IMG/VR virus record: IMGVR_UViG_3300006917_000092 | Coordinates: 1 to 31,435 of that record | From: a virus | Strand: one strand, 5' to 3' | DNA: 31,435 bases | Shown here: positions 8,067 through 16,518 of the stretch, piece after piece | Numbering within the stretch: the stretch's first letter is position 1 | How the letters are laid out: every line of letters starts with the position of its first letter | Notes under the pieces: generated by a model | What the model was told of the DNA's origin: nothing | What the model saw: the letters and a program-made list of their open reading frames with translations, nothing else | Database searches by the model: none | Made by a program: the position numbers and the translations under genes

Positions 8067-8437
8067 TAACTCCAGAATATGTAGGATTTGTCATACTTAC
8101 GGCAGTTGATCTAGCGGCTGCTACGATTATCTTCTTGGGTGCTTTAAAGGAAAGGATGCGTTTGTATCCTTCGTGGCACAAGGCAGGATTGATCTTGGCT
8201 TCTGTAGGTCTTGTAGCTCAAGCCTTTCGCAATGTACAGTATCTAGTAACTGGTATAAGCTTGCCTGACTCTGATATGCCTCTTTGGGTGCTTAAGGATT
8301 TAGGTATTTCTCTAATAGCTTTTGGCTATGTATACTTGTGTGTTAAGGGAAAGTATCCTTCAAGTCACATGAATGAAGTTGTTCAATCAACGGTAAAGAC
8401 TAAACCAATCGTACGTAATTCAAGAAGGAAGAAGTAA
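8063..8437 (+). CDS. Small membrane protein, 124 aa
   Basis: Three hydrophobic segments lie at about residues 7-26 (VGFVILTAVDLAAATIIFLG), 42-58 (AGLILASVGLVAQAFRN) and 76-94 (VLKDLGISLIAFGYVYLCV). The C-terminal tail is strongly basic and ends in RRKK. It overlaps the 137-aa membrane protein by ATGA and abuts the next gene with no gap, so the two membrane proteins are probably made together. A two-component holin or a membrane-associated ejection or assembly factor are both possible. I do not recognise a named family. Confidence 0.5.
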   Translation: MITPEYVGFVILTAVDLAAATIIFLGALKERMRLYPSWHKAGLILASVGLVAQAFRNVQYLVTGISLPDSDMPLWVLKDLGISLIAFGYVYLCVKGKYPSSHMNEVVQSTVKTKPIVRNSRRKK

Positions 8438-8926
8438 ATGTGGCTCTATAATGGAAGACGTATTACTGAGGGTGTTGCTTGGTCTGATGACTATGGTATT
8501 CAGCATCCAGCTAACTGGGGTCTATGGTCCGAAGCTGAAAAGGCTGAAAAGGGTCTAGTCCATGTTGTCCAGCAGCAGAGACCAGATGAGCGATTCTACT
8601 ACATTGCTGATAATGCTGATGGCACCTTTACAGCGATTCCAAAGGATCTATCTAGCCTAGTATCTTCTTATGTCTTTTCTTGCAATGTAATGTGCAATAC
8701 AATCCTGAAGGAAACTGATTGGCAAGTTATTGCTTTTCTAGAACGTGGCCGTCCAATTCCTACAAAAGTAGCAGAGTATCGTCGTGCTGTATTGAAAGCA
8801 TGTAATGATCTTGAGTCAATGTACAAGGCATGTACAACAATTGAAGAACTTGTTGTACTTGTCGATAAGGCTAATTCAATGTGGCCTTTGATGGATCAAA
8901 AAGAAGAGACTATTGTATCGGAATAA
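8438..8926 (+). CDS. Tail-assembly-like protein, 162 aa
   Basis: The N-terminal part begins MWLYNGRRI, with Y, W and P residues typical of proteins linked to tail assembly. The C-terminal part contains LKETDWQVIAFLERGRPIP (residues 88-106) and VAEYRRAVLKACNDLE. This TDW...E.G..IP....YR..V pattern is shared by fibre-assembly chaperones and DUF4376-like tail proteins. No membrane segment is present. Its place between fibres and nozzle gene suits a small chaperone or adaptor for fibre attachment. Family membership is likely at the level of the C-terminal motif only. Confidence 0.5.
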   Translation: MWLYNGRRITEGVAWSDDYGIQHPANWGLWSEAEKAEKGLVHVVQQQRPDERFYYIADNADGTFTAIPKDLSSLVSSYVFSCNVMCNTILKETDWQVIAFLERGRPIPTKVAEYRRAVLKACNDLESMYKACTTIEELVVLVDKANSMWPLMDQKEETIVSE

Positions 8927-8932
8927 CTATAA

Positions 8933-10801
8933 ATGCCAAGTTCTCAAGCAAAGCTTGCAACCCTGAAGTTTATAGCTGGGTTCCATCGGGAGTCTACCAA
9001 GTATGCCGAAGAGGGTAAGTGGTACGATGGAGACAGAGTACGCTTCAGGGAAGGAAAGCCAGAAAACCTGAGAGGATACGAAAAGCTTATCGACGCACAG
9101 ATCGTTGGTACGCCCCGTGATCTAATTACTTGGGCAAACAATGATACCCAAAGGCTTTTGGCTTCTGGTACGGAGCAGCGTCTGTACATTGTATATGGCG
9201 ACACTCAGTATGATGTAACTCCAATTGCGTCTGTTGTAAGCATTGCCGCTGGAGTAAATGGAAACTTCAACACAAGCATTGGCTCTCCGCTAATCGAAGT
9301 AAGTCTGACAAACCACAATACTTCTGTAGGTGATTGGATCTTCTTTACCAGCACCTCAATTAATGGTTTTGGTGGAGCTACAAACTTTGCTGCTTCGTCC
9401 TTTGGTGGTCCTGTCTACGCAGTTGCTAGTGTAAGTGGTGTAAACCACTTCTACATTAGCGTAGCTAGCGTCGCTGCTAGCACGGAAACCAACATGGGTG
9501 TTGGTACTGCAAACTTCTACATCAACACACAGCAGACTACAAACATTCAAGGTCTCGGTTACGGGGCTGGTCCGTACAATGCTGGAGTTTCTACTACTGG
9601 CGCACGTGCTTGGAATCGTCCAGCTAACTCTTCAAACATTACTTTCATGGCTAGCCAGTGGTCGCTTGACAACTGGGGTGAAGATCTACTAGCTGTCCGT
9701 AGAGGTGGCCCACTGTATCACTGGGATGCTGACGCTAGCTCCGTACCAGCTCGGGCAGTAATCGTAACGGCTGCCCCAGCCAAGATCAACTCAATTGTAG
9801 CCTCTCCAAACGATAGACACGTTCTAGCTCTCGGCACATATGAGTATGCTACAAGCGTATTCAATCCACTACTTGTCAGGTGGTGTGATCAAGAAGACTT
9901 CTTCAATTGGACTCCTTCTGTCTCGTCTACTTCTGGTGAAATAAACCTACTGGATGGGACAATGATTATTGGTGGTGTTCGTTCCAGAAACGTAATTCAT
10001 GTGTGGACAGACAAGGCTCTGTATGGTTTCCAGTATGTCGGTCCTCCATACATCTTCAACATGCAGCAGTTGGGTACAAACTGTGGACTTATTGGTCCTC
10101 ACGCAGCTATTACAGTGGATGGTGTAACCTACTGGATGGGTGATAACAACTTCTACAGGTTCAGCGGTAGGGTTGAAAAGCTTAACTGCACCGTCCGTAG
10201 ATACCTCTACGACAGCTTCAACATGAGTCAGAAAGATAAGGTATACGCTGGGTACAACTCGGAGTTCAACGAGATTATTTGGTTGTATCCATCTTCTAAT
10301 GCACTTGAGCCTAATAGATACGTAATCTACAATACCCTTGAAGACCACTGGGTATACGGCACTTCGTTCTACACTACATTCCAAGACATGGACGTATTTG
10401 ATAATACGATTGCCACCGGCAAGACTGGCAACGGCAATCCAATGTACTACTGGAACAACGAGCCTGTATCTGTATTCAATGGTGATAACCAGCCTCTTAC
10501 ATCCTATCTGGAGTCCGCAGACTTTGATATTGAAGACGGCAACAAGTTGATGTTCATGGACAAGATCATTCCAGACTACGATATCGAGAATGGTGCCTTG
10601 AAGTTTTCCATCAAGACGAAGCTCTATCCTAATAGCGACTACGTCGAAAAGGGTCCATATACCATTGGGTCAAACACCAAGAAGATTGATATTCGTTCCA
10701 GAGGTAGACAAGCTTCCATAAGAGTTAGCACAAGCGATGATGATGTCTCATGGAGATGGGGCAGCATTCGTCTAGCCATTCAGCCGGACGGGGATAGATA
10801 A
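8933..10801 (+). CDS. Tail nozzle / packaged-DNA stabilisation protein, P22 gp10-like
   Basis: A 622-residue beta-rich protein. It opens with KFIAGFHRESTKYAEEGKWY and DGDRVRFREGKPENLRGYEK, the usual start of gp10-like nozzle proteins in aquatic podophages. Repeated blade-like segments follow (NIQGLGYGAGPY, LLVRWCDQEDFFNW, VIHVWTDKALYGFQYVGPP, YWMGDNNFYRFSG, FNEIIWLYPSSN, YVIYNTLEDHWVYGTSFY), as expected for a beta-propeller tail-tube protein. In P22 this protein closes the channel after packaging and carries the needle. It shares one base with the next start (taATG). Length is somewhat above P22 gp10 (about 470), like other phages of this kind. Confidence 0.65.
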   Translation: MPSSQAKLATLKFIAGFHRESTKYAEEGKWYDGDRVRFREGKPENLRGYEKLIDAQIVGTPRDLITWANNDTQRLLASGTEQRLYIVYGDTQYDVTPIASVVSIAAGVNGNFNTSIGSPLIEVSLTNHNTSVGDWIFFTSTSINGFGGATNFAASSFGGPVYAVASVSGVNHFYISVASVAASTETNMGVGTANFYINTQQTTNIQGLGYGAGPYNAGVSTTGARAWNRPANSSNITFMASQWSLDNWGEDLLAVRRGGPLYHWDADASSVPARAVIVTAAPAKINSIVASPNDRHVLALGTYEYATSVFNPLLVRWCDQEDFFNWTPSVSSTSGEINLLDGTMIIGGVRSRNVIHVWTDKALYGFQYVGPPYIFNMQQLGTNCGLIGPHAAITVDGVTYWMGDNNFYRFSGRVEKLNCTVRRYLYDSFNMSQKDKVYAGYNSEFNEIIWLYPSSNALEPNRYVIYNTLEDHWVYGTSFYTTFQDMDVFDNTIATGKTGNGNPMYYWNNEPVSVFNGDNQPLTSYLESADFDIEDGNKLMFMDKIIPDYDIENGALKFSIKTKLYPNSDYVEKGPYTIGSNTKKIDIRSRGRQASIRVSTSDDDVSWRWGSIRLAIQPDGDR

Positions 10802-11550
10802 TGTCTGTCTTTCTCTATCCACAGTTACCAAACTACATTGATGTCCGAAGTGTAGAGCCTCAAAGGTTGTATCACGATTTTGTAGGCTATACCAACGAAC
10901 TAAAGTTCCTTCTAGAACAAAGGGACTTTGCAGAGCAGCTTCGTCCAGCTACCAAGTTCTATCCACAGACTACAGTAACAGATATTCCTGCACCTAATGA
11001 GGGGGATATTGCGTATTCAACAAGCAGCGGAAAGTTCTGGGGATATGTAGACTCGGTACGATGGGAGCCATTTAACTCCGGTATTGGTGGCTCTAGGGGT
11101 TACTATGGTTCATTTTACACAGATAGCACAATGTCTGTTGTAAGTGCCAATCAACCTGTAACAGTAAGCCTATCGTACACAAATGGTAGTTTTGGCGTAA
11201 CTCTACAGAATGGAACTCAAGTAAAGGTTCTAAACTCTGGAGTATACAATATCCAGTTTTCAGCACAGTTTTTGAATAATCAAACTCAGTTGATTGATGC
11301 AAAGACTTGGTTTAAGCGTAATGGCACTAATATTCAATATACTGGAGGTTACGCAGCAATTCCAGAACGTCACGGTGGTATTGATGGAAAGTCAATCGTT
11401 TCGTACAACATAATGGTTTCATTGGCTGCAAATGACTATATTGAAGCTTACTTTACAGCAACTTCGGTAGGTGTCTACATAGCAGACATTTCTGCTACAA
11501 GTATTGTTCCAAACAGTCCAGCGTACATTCTGACAATCCAGCAAGTGTAA
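10801..11550 (+). CDS. Virion protein with C1q-like C-terminal domain, 249 aa
   Basis: Residues 1-50 are helical and probably dock on the virion. Residues 95-249 resemble the C1q/TNF-like jelly roll found in phage appendages: GYYGSFYTDSTM, VKVLNSGVYNIQFSAQF, WFKRNGTNIQYTGG, GKSIVSYNIMVSLAANDYIE, and a final YILTIQQV strand. Such domains trimerise and bind glycans or protein receptors. It is directly coupled to the nozzle gene by a one-base overlap, which suggests the protein attaches to the nozzle or forms a short spike. A 31-base gap follows. Confidence 0.65.
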   Translation: MSVFLYPQLPNYIDVRSVEPQRLYHDFVGYTNELKFLLEQRDFAEQLRPATKFYPQTTVTDIPAPNEGDIAYSTSSGKFWGYVDSVRWEPFNSGIGGSRGYYGSFYTDSTMSVVSANQPVTVSLSYTNGSFGVTLQNGTQVKVLNSGVYNIQFSAQFLNNQTQLIDAKTWFKRNGTNIQYTGGYAAIPERHGGIDGKSIVSYNIMVSLAANDYIEAYFTATSVGVYIADISATSIVPNSPAYILTIQQV

Positions 11551-11581
11551 CGTGTTAACTGAATAACCATATAGGACGGAT

Positions 11582-11815
11582 ATGTACGATTTTTCAAAAG
11601 TATTTGACATGATCCAGAACAGCACTTTGGTCCAGAATGTAAACAGAGGACTGGTTGTTCAGGAAAACTACTTTGGAGCCAAGGCTGTGTCCGGTATGGC
11701 ATACAATACTGGTCCATTGTATAATAAGCAGAACCAGCAAGGGGACACAAACCCAAGTACTTTCCAAGCTAACATGACCAAGCCTCAATCAAACGTGTTC
11801 AATACAAGGAGCTAA
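11582..11815 (+). CDS. Small hypothetical protein, 77 aa
   Basis: A short soluble protein rich in Asn, Gln and Tyr, with no membrane segment, cysteine pair or catalytic motif. The ribosome-binding stretch is modest (aggacgg, about 11573-11579). It lies between the C1q-like protein and the first internal virion protein with short gaps on both sides, so it is probably made with the virion proteins. I do not recognise a family. Codon use matches the neighbours, which supports a real gene. Confidence 0.55.
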   Translation: MYDFSKVFDMIQNSTLVQNVNRGLVVQENYFGAKAVSGMAYNTGPLYNKQNQQGDTNPSTFQANMTKPQSNVFNTRS

Positions 11816-11819
11816 GACT

Positions 11820-13766
11820 ATGGCAATGATGGTGGACAGAAATGCTCCGTATAGCGGTCTCTCAAGCCTTATGGCTCTCAAGGGTCGTATGGGCGATACG
11901 GAGCTTGTACACATGTCCAAGCCAGAGATCAAGGCTCTTGAGTCAATGGGACAGATGACACGAAATCCATCTACTGGTCTTCCGGAGGCTTTTACTCTTC
12001 GTGATGCTATTCCAGTAGCAGCCGGTATTGGAGCTTCTTTTCTAGCACCCGGAGTAGGTACAGCACTATTTGGAATGAGTCCAATCTGGTCAACTGCTCT
12101 AGCAGGGGCTGCTGGTACTGGTTTAGGATCTTTGGCGATTGGAAAGGGAGCAGATGAATCCTTGTTCAATGCTGCTCTAGCTTTTGGCATTGGTGGTGTA
12201 GTTGGTAATCTGACAGCAGGGGCTGATCCAACTCAAGGTGGCAAGCTTCTAAAGGAAGTCACCCCAGAGATGGCTCTTGAATCTCAAGCTGCTGGAGCTA
12301 GTAGCGGCATTACTCCAAGGACTGCTGGAGACTACATTGCTCAAGCAGACATGACTCGTCCAAAAGCCTCTCAGTTTGGACAGATGTTTGGCGGTGCTAC
12401 TGAACCTACAAGAGTACTAGCTGGTGAGTCTCTGTCTCCAGAACAGGTTGCACAGCTTACTGGTGGCAGGATGGGCGCTGTGCCACAGTTTGGTACAATG
12501 GAGTCAATCGGTTCAGCCCTATCAAGGCCAATGACGTATGCTCCACTAGCTGGTGCCGCACTTACCTATACTGGCAAGGAAGAGATGCCGCCTATGGAAG
12601 ATATGGGTCCAATCCAGCAAAAGAGGTTTACAATTAGTGGTGGTGAGCCTCTTAATCCTCCAACTACCGGAGCTTCAGCACTTGACATTGCATTGGGTAG
12701 AGCGCCATCTCGTAGATACGTCTCTCCATATACAACTGTACAGACACTTCAGGAAGGTGGTCAGCCATCTTCATCTGGAAAGTTTTCTGGGTATATGGAT
12801 GATGAAGACACTTCCATTACAGAAGATCAGAAAGAAAGGCTTATCAATCTTGAAGAAGCACTTTACAGGTCTCTGCGTAACTACGGTGTAGAAGATCAAG
12901 AGTCAAGAGAAGAGGCACGTAAACGTATTTTCAGGAAGATGACTCCAACATATCTTCCAAATGAGCCGAGACCATCTGAAGAAGAGATTGACGCCCAGAT
13001 CAAGCGTCTGGAGGACGCACTTGGTCGAGTTCCAGCAGCAGCAAAGGGCGGCCACATGAAGGAAGTAACAGAGGACAAGAAGTACTTTGAGGGTCGTGTT
13101 ACCGGCAATGGCGACGGAATGTCCGATGAGGTTCAATTTGATGTAGAAGGTGGCAACCCAGACATTGCAATGCTGAGCAGGGATGAGTATGTACTTCCAG
13201 CAGATGTGGTGGCTATGATCGGCAATGGATCTTCAAATGCTGGAGCAGACAAGCTTGATGCTTTTGTGAAGGGTCTACGAAAGAAGTCCTTTGGTACTCC
13301 AAAGCAGCAGAGAGAACTAAAGGATGGCGGTCTGTCCGGTCTAAAGGTCATGAACTATGAAGTAGGTGGCGGTGTAGGTTCTGAGGCAGATGCTGCCGCA
13401 GCGGCTGCTTCAAATGAAGCTTCAGTTGCTGAATCAATGTCAGATAGTTTTAATCCAGACGTAGCAGTTGGCAGTGGTCCTCCTCAAGGTCCGACATATG
13501 CTGGAGAACCTCTATCTGAGAATGCAATTGGCAGAGGTCTACAATCTGCAAGAGACGCTATTATGATGGGTATGAATCCAGAGACAATGAGGGGATCAAC
13601 AATGGTTGGTCTAATTGGTGGCGCGCCGCTTGGTGGTATTGCTAGGGCTATGGAGGCAATCAACAACACATATTATGATGGCAAAGCCAGAGCATTCAGC
13701 GCACAGGATGAAGCCAACATGGCGTCTAGATCAGATGCTGGTCTCCAATTTATCAACCAACGGTAA
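11820..13766 (+). CDS. Internal virion protein with Gly/Ala-rich hydrophobic region, 648 aa
   Basis: Probably one of the proteins ejected with the DNA. Residues 24-58 hold MGDTELVHMSKPEIKALESM followed by NPSTGLPEAF, a motif repeated in the protein encoded at 14203. Residues 61-135 are Gly/Ala-rich and hydrophobic and may insert into membrane. Residues about 426-495 contain GNGDGMSDEV, then IAMLSRDEYVLPADVVAMIG and NGSSNAGADKLDAFV, a block I recognise from internal virion proteins of aquatic podophages. The C-terminal third is Ala/Ser/Gly-rich. The exact role cannot be read from the sequence. Confidence 0.6.
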   Translation: MAMMVDRNAPYSGLSSLMALKGRMGDTELVHMSKPEIKALESMGQMTRNPSTGLPEAFTLRDAIPVAAGIGASFLAPGVGTALFGMSPIWSTALAGAAGTGLGSLAIGKGADESLFNAALAFGIGGVVGNLTAGADPTQGGKLLKEVTPEMALESQAAGASSGITPRTAGDYIAQADMTRPKASQFGQMFGGATEPTRVLAGESLSPEQVAQLTGGRMGAVPQFGTMESIGSALSRPMTYAPLAGAALTYTGKEEMPPMEDMGPIQQKRFTISGGEPLNPPTTGASALDIALGRAPSRRYVSPYTTVQTLQEGGQPSSSGKFSGYMDDEDTSITEDQKERLINLEEALYRSLRNYGVEDQESREEARKRIFRKMTPTYLPNEPRPSEEEIDAQIKRLEDALGRVPAAAKGGHMKEVTEDKKYFEGRVTGNGDGMSDEVQFDVEGGNPDIAMLSRDEYVLPADVVAMIGNGSSNAGADKLDAFVKGLRKKSFGTPKQQRELKDGGLSGLKVMNYEVGGGVGSEADAAAAAASNEASVAESMSDSFNPDVAVGSGPPQGPTYAGEPLSENAIGRGLQSARDAIMMGMNPETMRGSTMVGLIGGAPLGGIARAMEAINNTYYDGKARAFSAQDEANMASRSDAGLQFINQR

Positions 13767-13769
13767 TGC

Positions 13770-14201
13770 ATGCGTCTCATAAGAATTGGTCAAGACTTGA
13801 TAGAGCCTGTTTGGCAGTATGTCAAGGATCTGTTGGAGAAACCAGTAAAGCTTAACCAAGGTGAATTTGATCTAGAAGATGTAAAGCAAAGTCTTATGGC
13901 TGGAGATATGGATCTTTGGATTGCAGCTACTACAAGTGAAAAGGTGTTGATGGCTGCTACTACTCAAGTAGTGGTATTTCCAAAGGAAAAGAGACTCCGT
14001 ATAGTTCTTGTCGGAGCCAAGGACAATAGACTTGATGAGTGGCTTGATACTTGTCTTGAAAACGGTTCTGAACTACTGAACTGGTGCAAGAAAAGGGATA
14101 TCAAGAGGATCGAGTCTTGTGGTAGAGATGGGTGGACAAATGTCTTATCCAAACATGGGTTCAAGAAATACTACACGGTTCTGACAAGGGATGTATCGTA
14201 A
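13770..14201 (+). CDS. GNAT-fold virion-associated protein, T7 gp13-like, 143 aa
   Basis: The layout suggests an acetyltransferase-like fold: an N-terminal helix, an AATTSEKVLMAATTQVVVF strand pair (residues 52-70), RLRIVLVGA, and a helix followed by RIESCGRDGWTNVLSKHGF (113-131) and KKYYTVLTRDV. The ...GRDGW...L...GF pattern is usual in phage GNAT-like proteins set among internal virion genes, of which T7 gp13 is the best known. T7 gp13 is needed for virion assembly rather than known catalysis. No clear acetyl-CoA binding loop is visible, so enzymatic activity is doubtful. It lies between two large internal virion proteins. Confidence 0.55.
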   Translation: MRLIRIGQDLIEPVWQYVKDLLEKPVKLNQGEFDLEDVKQSLMAGDMDLWIAATTSEKVLMAATTQVVVFPKEKRLRIVLVGAKDNRLDEWLDTCLENGSELLNWCKKRDIKRIESCGRDGWTNVLSKHGFKKYYTVLTRDVS

Positions 14202-14202
14202 A

Positions 14203-16509
14203 ATGCAAAACATTAAAAAGACAGTAGATGCTCTTTCCATTGATGAGAAGGTGGATCTCTTTAACTACCTTTACGCCAGCATTGCTGGTCGAGGTATCAA
14301 TGGCGATACTGAACTGGCTCATGTAAACAAGGAGGAGGCTACCCTTCTAAAGTCAGTTGGCGGTTCTGGTACTGTCAATCCACATACTGGACTAAGACAG
14401 TACTTTGGTGGAGGGAGCAAGCCTTCGGCTCCATCCTCCCAGACCGTAACCCAGCAAGCCACAATTCCACCAGAGATTGCACCGTACATCACTGACATTC
14501 TTGGTCGTGCACAGGCTATCCAAGAGAAGCGTGAAGCAGAGGGTTTTGTACCGTACACAGGCCAGCAGATTGCCGAGTTTACACCAGAGCAGGAACAGGC
14601 TTTCAAGGGCATCCAGAGCCTTGTAGGAACGTCCCAGCAGTACATGGATCCTGCCGCCCGTCTAACTGCTTCCGCTGCTACAGCACCAACGTCGGAGGCT
14701 GTAGGGCAGTTCATGTCTCCGTACATGCAGAACGTCGTAGACATCCAGCAGAGAGAAGCTCGCAGGGCTGGGGACGTAGCGCAGCAGCAGCTAGCCGCTG
14801 GTGCTGTATCTGCTGGGGGTTTTGGTGGAAGTCGTCAAGCAATCCTTGAGGCTGAGCAGCAGAGAAACCTACAGCAGCAGTTGGGAGACATCCAAGCTAG
14901 AGGACTGGCATCTGCGTATGAAGATGCTCAGAACAGACTAGCGCAGCAGAGGGCTAGAGAGCTTTCTGCTGGCGCACAGTTTGCTGGTCTAGGTGGCTCT
15001 GCCGTACAGACAGGACTACAGGAGCTTGGTGCACTACAGCAAGTTGGTGGCGTAAGACAGGCACAGACACAGTCTGCACTAGATCTGGCTCGCCAGCAGT
15101 TTGAGGCTGAAAGGACATATCCAGAGCAGCTACTCCAGAGATATTCATCCGTCATTCGTGGTTACCAAATGGATCCTAATCTCATGCGGTCTACCATGTC
15201 GTTCACTCCACAGCCATCCTATCTTCAGCAGTTTGCTGGATTTGGTGTTGGTGCTGGTTCGCTAGCCAAGGCATTTGGTGCATTCAAGACTGGTGGACAG
15301 ATCAAGAAGGGTCTAGCATCCATTGTCGTAAAGAGAAAGAAGGGTGGCAAGGTTGTCGGTCTACAGGAAGGTGGAAATCCACCTTCTGGTAATCGACTTG
15401 ATAATGCAATCAAAGAGGCTGAAGGTGTAGCTGCAATGGGTCTTGGACTTATTCGTGCTGGTGTTCCTTCTCCAGCCCAGCAAGCACAAGAGCGTGACAC
15501 ACTTCGTAGGCTTTCAGAAGAAAGCATGCAAAGAAAGCTTGAGGCTGCACAGCTTCGGCAGTCTCTAGCTGATCGTATTGGTGAAGTTTCTCCGGCAGAG
15601 CGGGAACTTCTAAAGTATTACCAAGAAGAGAGGGCTATGGCTCCGCAGAGGCGTCAGGAAATAATGGCTGAGACTGCGGCTGAAAAGGAAGCACTTAACA
15701 GGGCTAAGTACTTTGAGCTTGCTAATGTAGGTTTTCGATTTGCGGAACCTCAAGGCGGAACTGGTGGAGTTCTATCCGATCTAGTAAGGTCTCTACAGCC
15801 ATCTGTAAGTGAGTTTGGAAAGATCTCGGCAGCAGAGTCTGGTCTCCTGAAGCAGCAGAGAAAGGAGCTACAAGCTCTAACTGACAGGGAACGTGATATG
15901 CTGGCAAAGGAAGCTGGCATTAGTCGTGAACAGCTTAACAGGGAGCTACAAGCTGAAGAGATGAAGCTTAAGGTTGCTGAAAGCACAATTGATCTTGAAC
16001 TAGATCTACAAAAGGATCTAATGGCTGTTGATCGTGATTTTAGAAAGGAAAATCTCAATGGTGCACAGGTAGCAGCCGCTTATCTAAACCATCTAACTGA
16101 CTTTGCTAATAAGCTAGCAAAAGCAAATGAAGTAAAGCCTATGGATGCTTCGGATCAAAATGCCCTTAGACAGGCAGTAGCAGCAGCTCATGGCTTTGTT
16201 ATTGATCCTACCACTCAGGAAATCAAGATGAATGGCCAAGCTCTAACGGCGGATTCCACTCTTCTTCAAAATTTCTTGGCGGATATGAGAGAAGGTGCTA
16301 AGGTATTTGTAGGAGCTAGGGCTGCTAGACAAGAGCCGTGGCCTCTAGTAAATTCATACCTTGAACGTGCGAGAGCTTCAAGAAATGAAGGGGCTGCTGC
16401 TGCTGGAGGTGGCGGTTCTACAAATCGTCAACAAACGACTAATAGATCTCCGACTCCTCCAGCGGATCCAAACAATCCTGTTGGACTTGTTATTCCTCCA
16501 AGGAGATAA
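14203..16509 (+). CDS. Gln-rich internal virion protein, 768 aa
   Basis: A probable DNA-ejection protein. Residues 34-68 repeat the GDTEL.H...E...L.S......NP.TGL motif of the 648-aa protein. A long Gln/Ala-rich helical region follows (FMSPYMQNVVDIQQREARRA, AAGAVSAGGFGGSRQAILEA, RNLQQQLGDIQARGLASAYE), a block frequent in aquatic podophage virion proteins, then KKGGKVVGLQEGGNPPSG and a long charged coiled-coil section. I chose ATG at 14203. An in-frame ATG at 14191 lies inside the preceding gene, directly on its possible Shine-Dalgarno (aaggg), which leaves no spacing. The end is Pro/Thr-rich. Confidence 0.6.
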   Translation: MQNIKKTVDALSIDEKVDLFNYLYASIAGRGINGDTELAHVNKEEATLLKSVGGSGTVNPHTGLRQYFGGGSKPSAPSSQTVTQQATIPPEIAPYITDILGRAQAIQEKREAEGFVPYTGQQIAEFTPEQEQAFKGIQSLVGTSQQYMDPAARLTASAATAPTSEAVGQFMSPYMQNVVDIQQREARRAGDVAQQQLAAGAVSAGGFGGSRQAILEAEQQRNLQQQLGDIQARGLASAYEDAQNRLAQQRARELSAGAQFAGLGGSAVQTGLQELGALQQVGGVRQAQTQSALDLARQQFEAERTYPEQLLQRYSSVIRGYQMDPNLMRSTMSFTPQPSYLQQFAGFGVGAGSLAKAFGAFKTGGQIKKGLASIVVKRKKGGKVVGLQEGGNPPSGNRLDNAIKEAEGVAAMGLGLIRAGVPSPAQQAQERDTLRRLSEESMQRKLEAAQLRQSLADRIGEVSPAERELLKYYQEERAMAPQRRQEIMAETAAEKEALNRAKYFELANVGFRFAEPQGGTGGVLSDLVRSLQPSVSEFGKISAAESGLLKQQRKELQALTDRERDMLAKEAGISREQLNRELQAEEMKLKVAESTIDLELDLQKDLMAVDRDFRKENLNGAQVAAAYLNHLTDFANKLAKANEVKPMDASDQNALRQAVAAAHGFVIDPTTQEIKMNGQALTADSTLLQNFLADMREGAKVFVGARAARQEPWPLVNSYLERARASRNEGAAAAGGGGSTNRQQTTNRSPTPPADPNNPVGLVIPPRR

Positions 16510-16518
16510 GGTATACAA

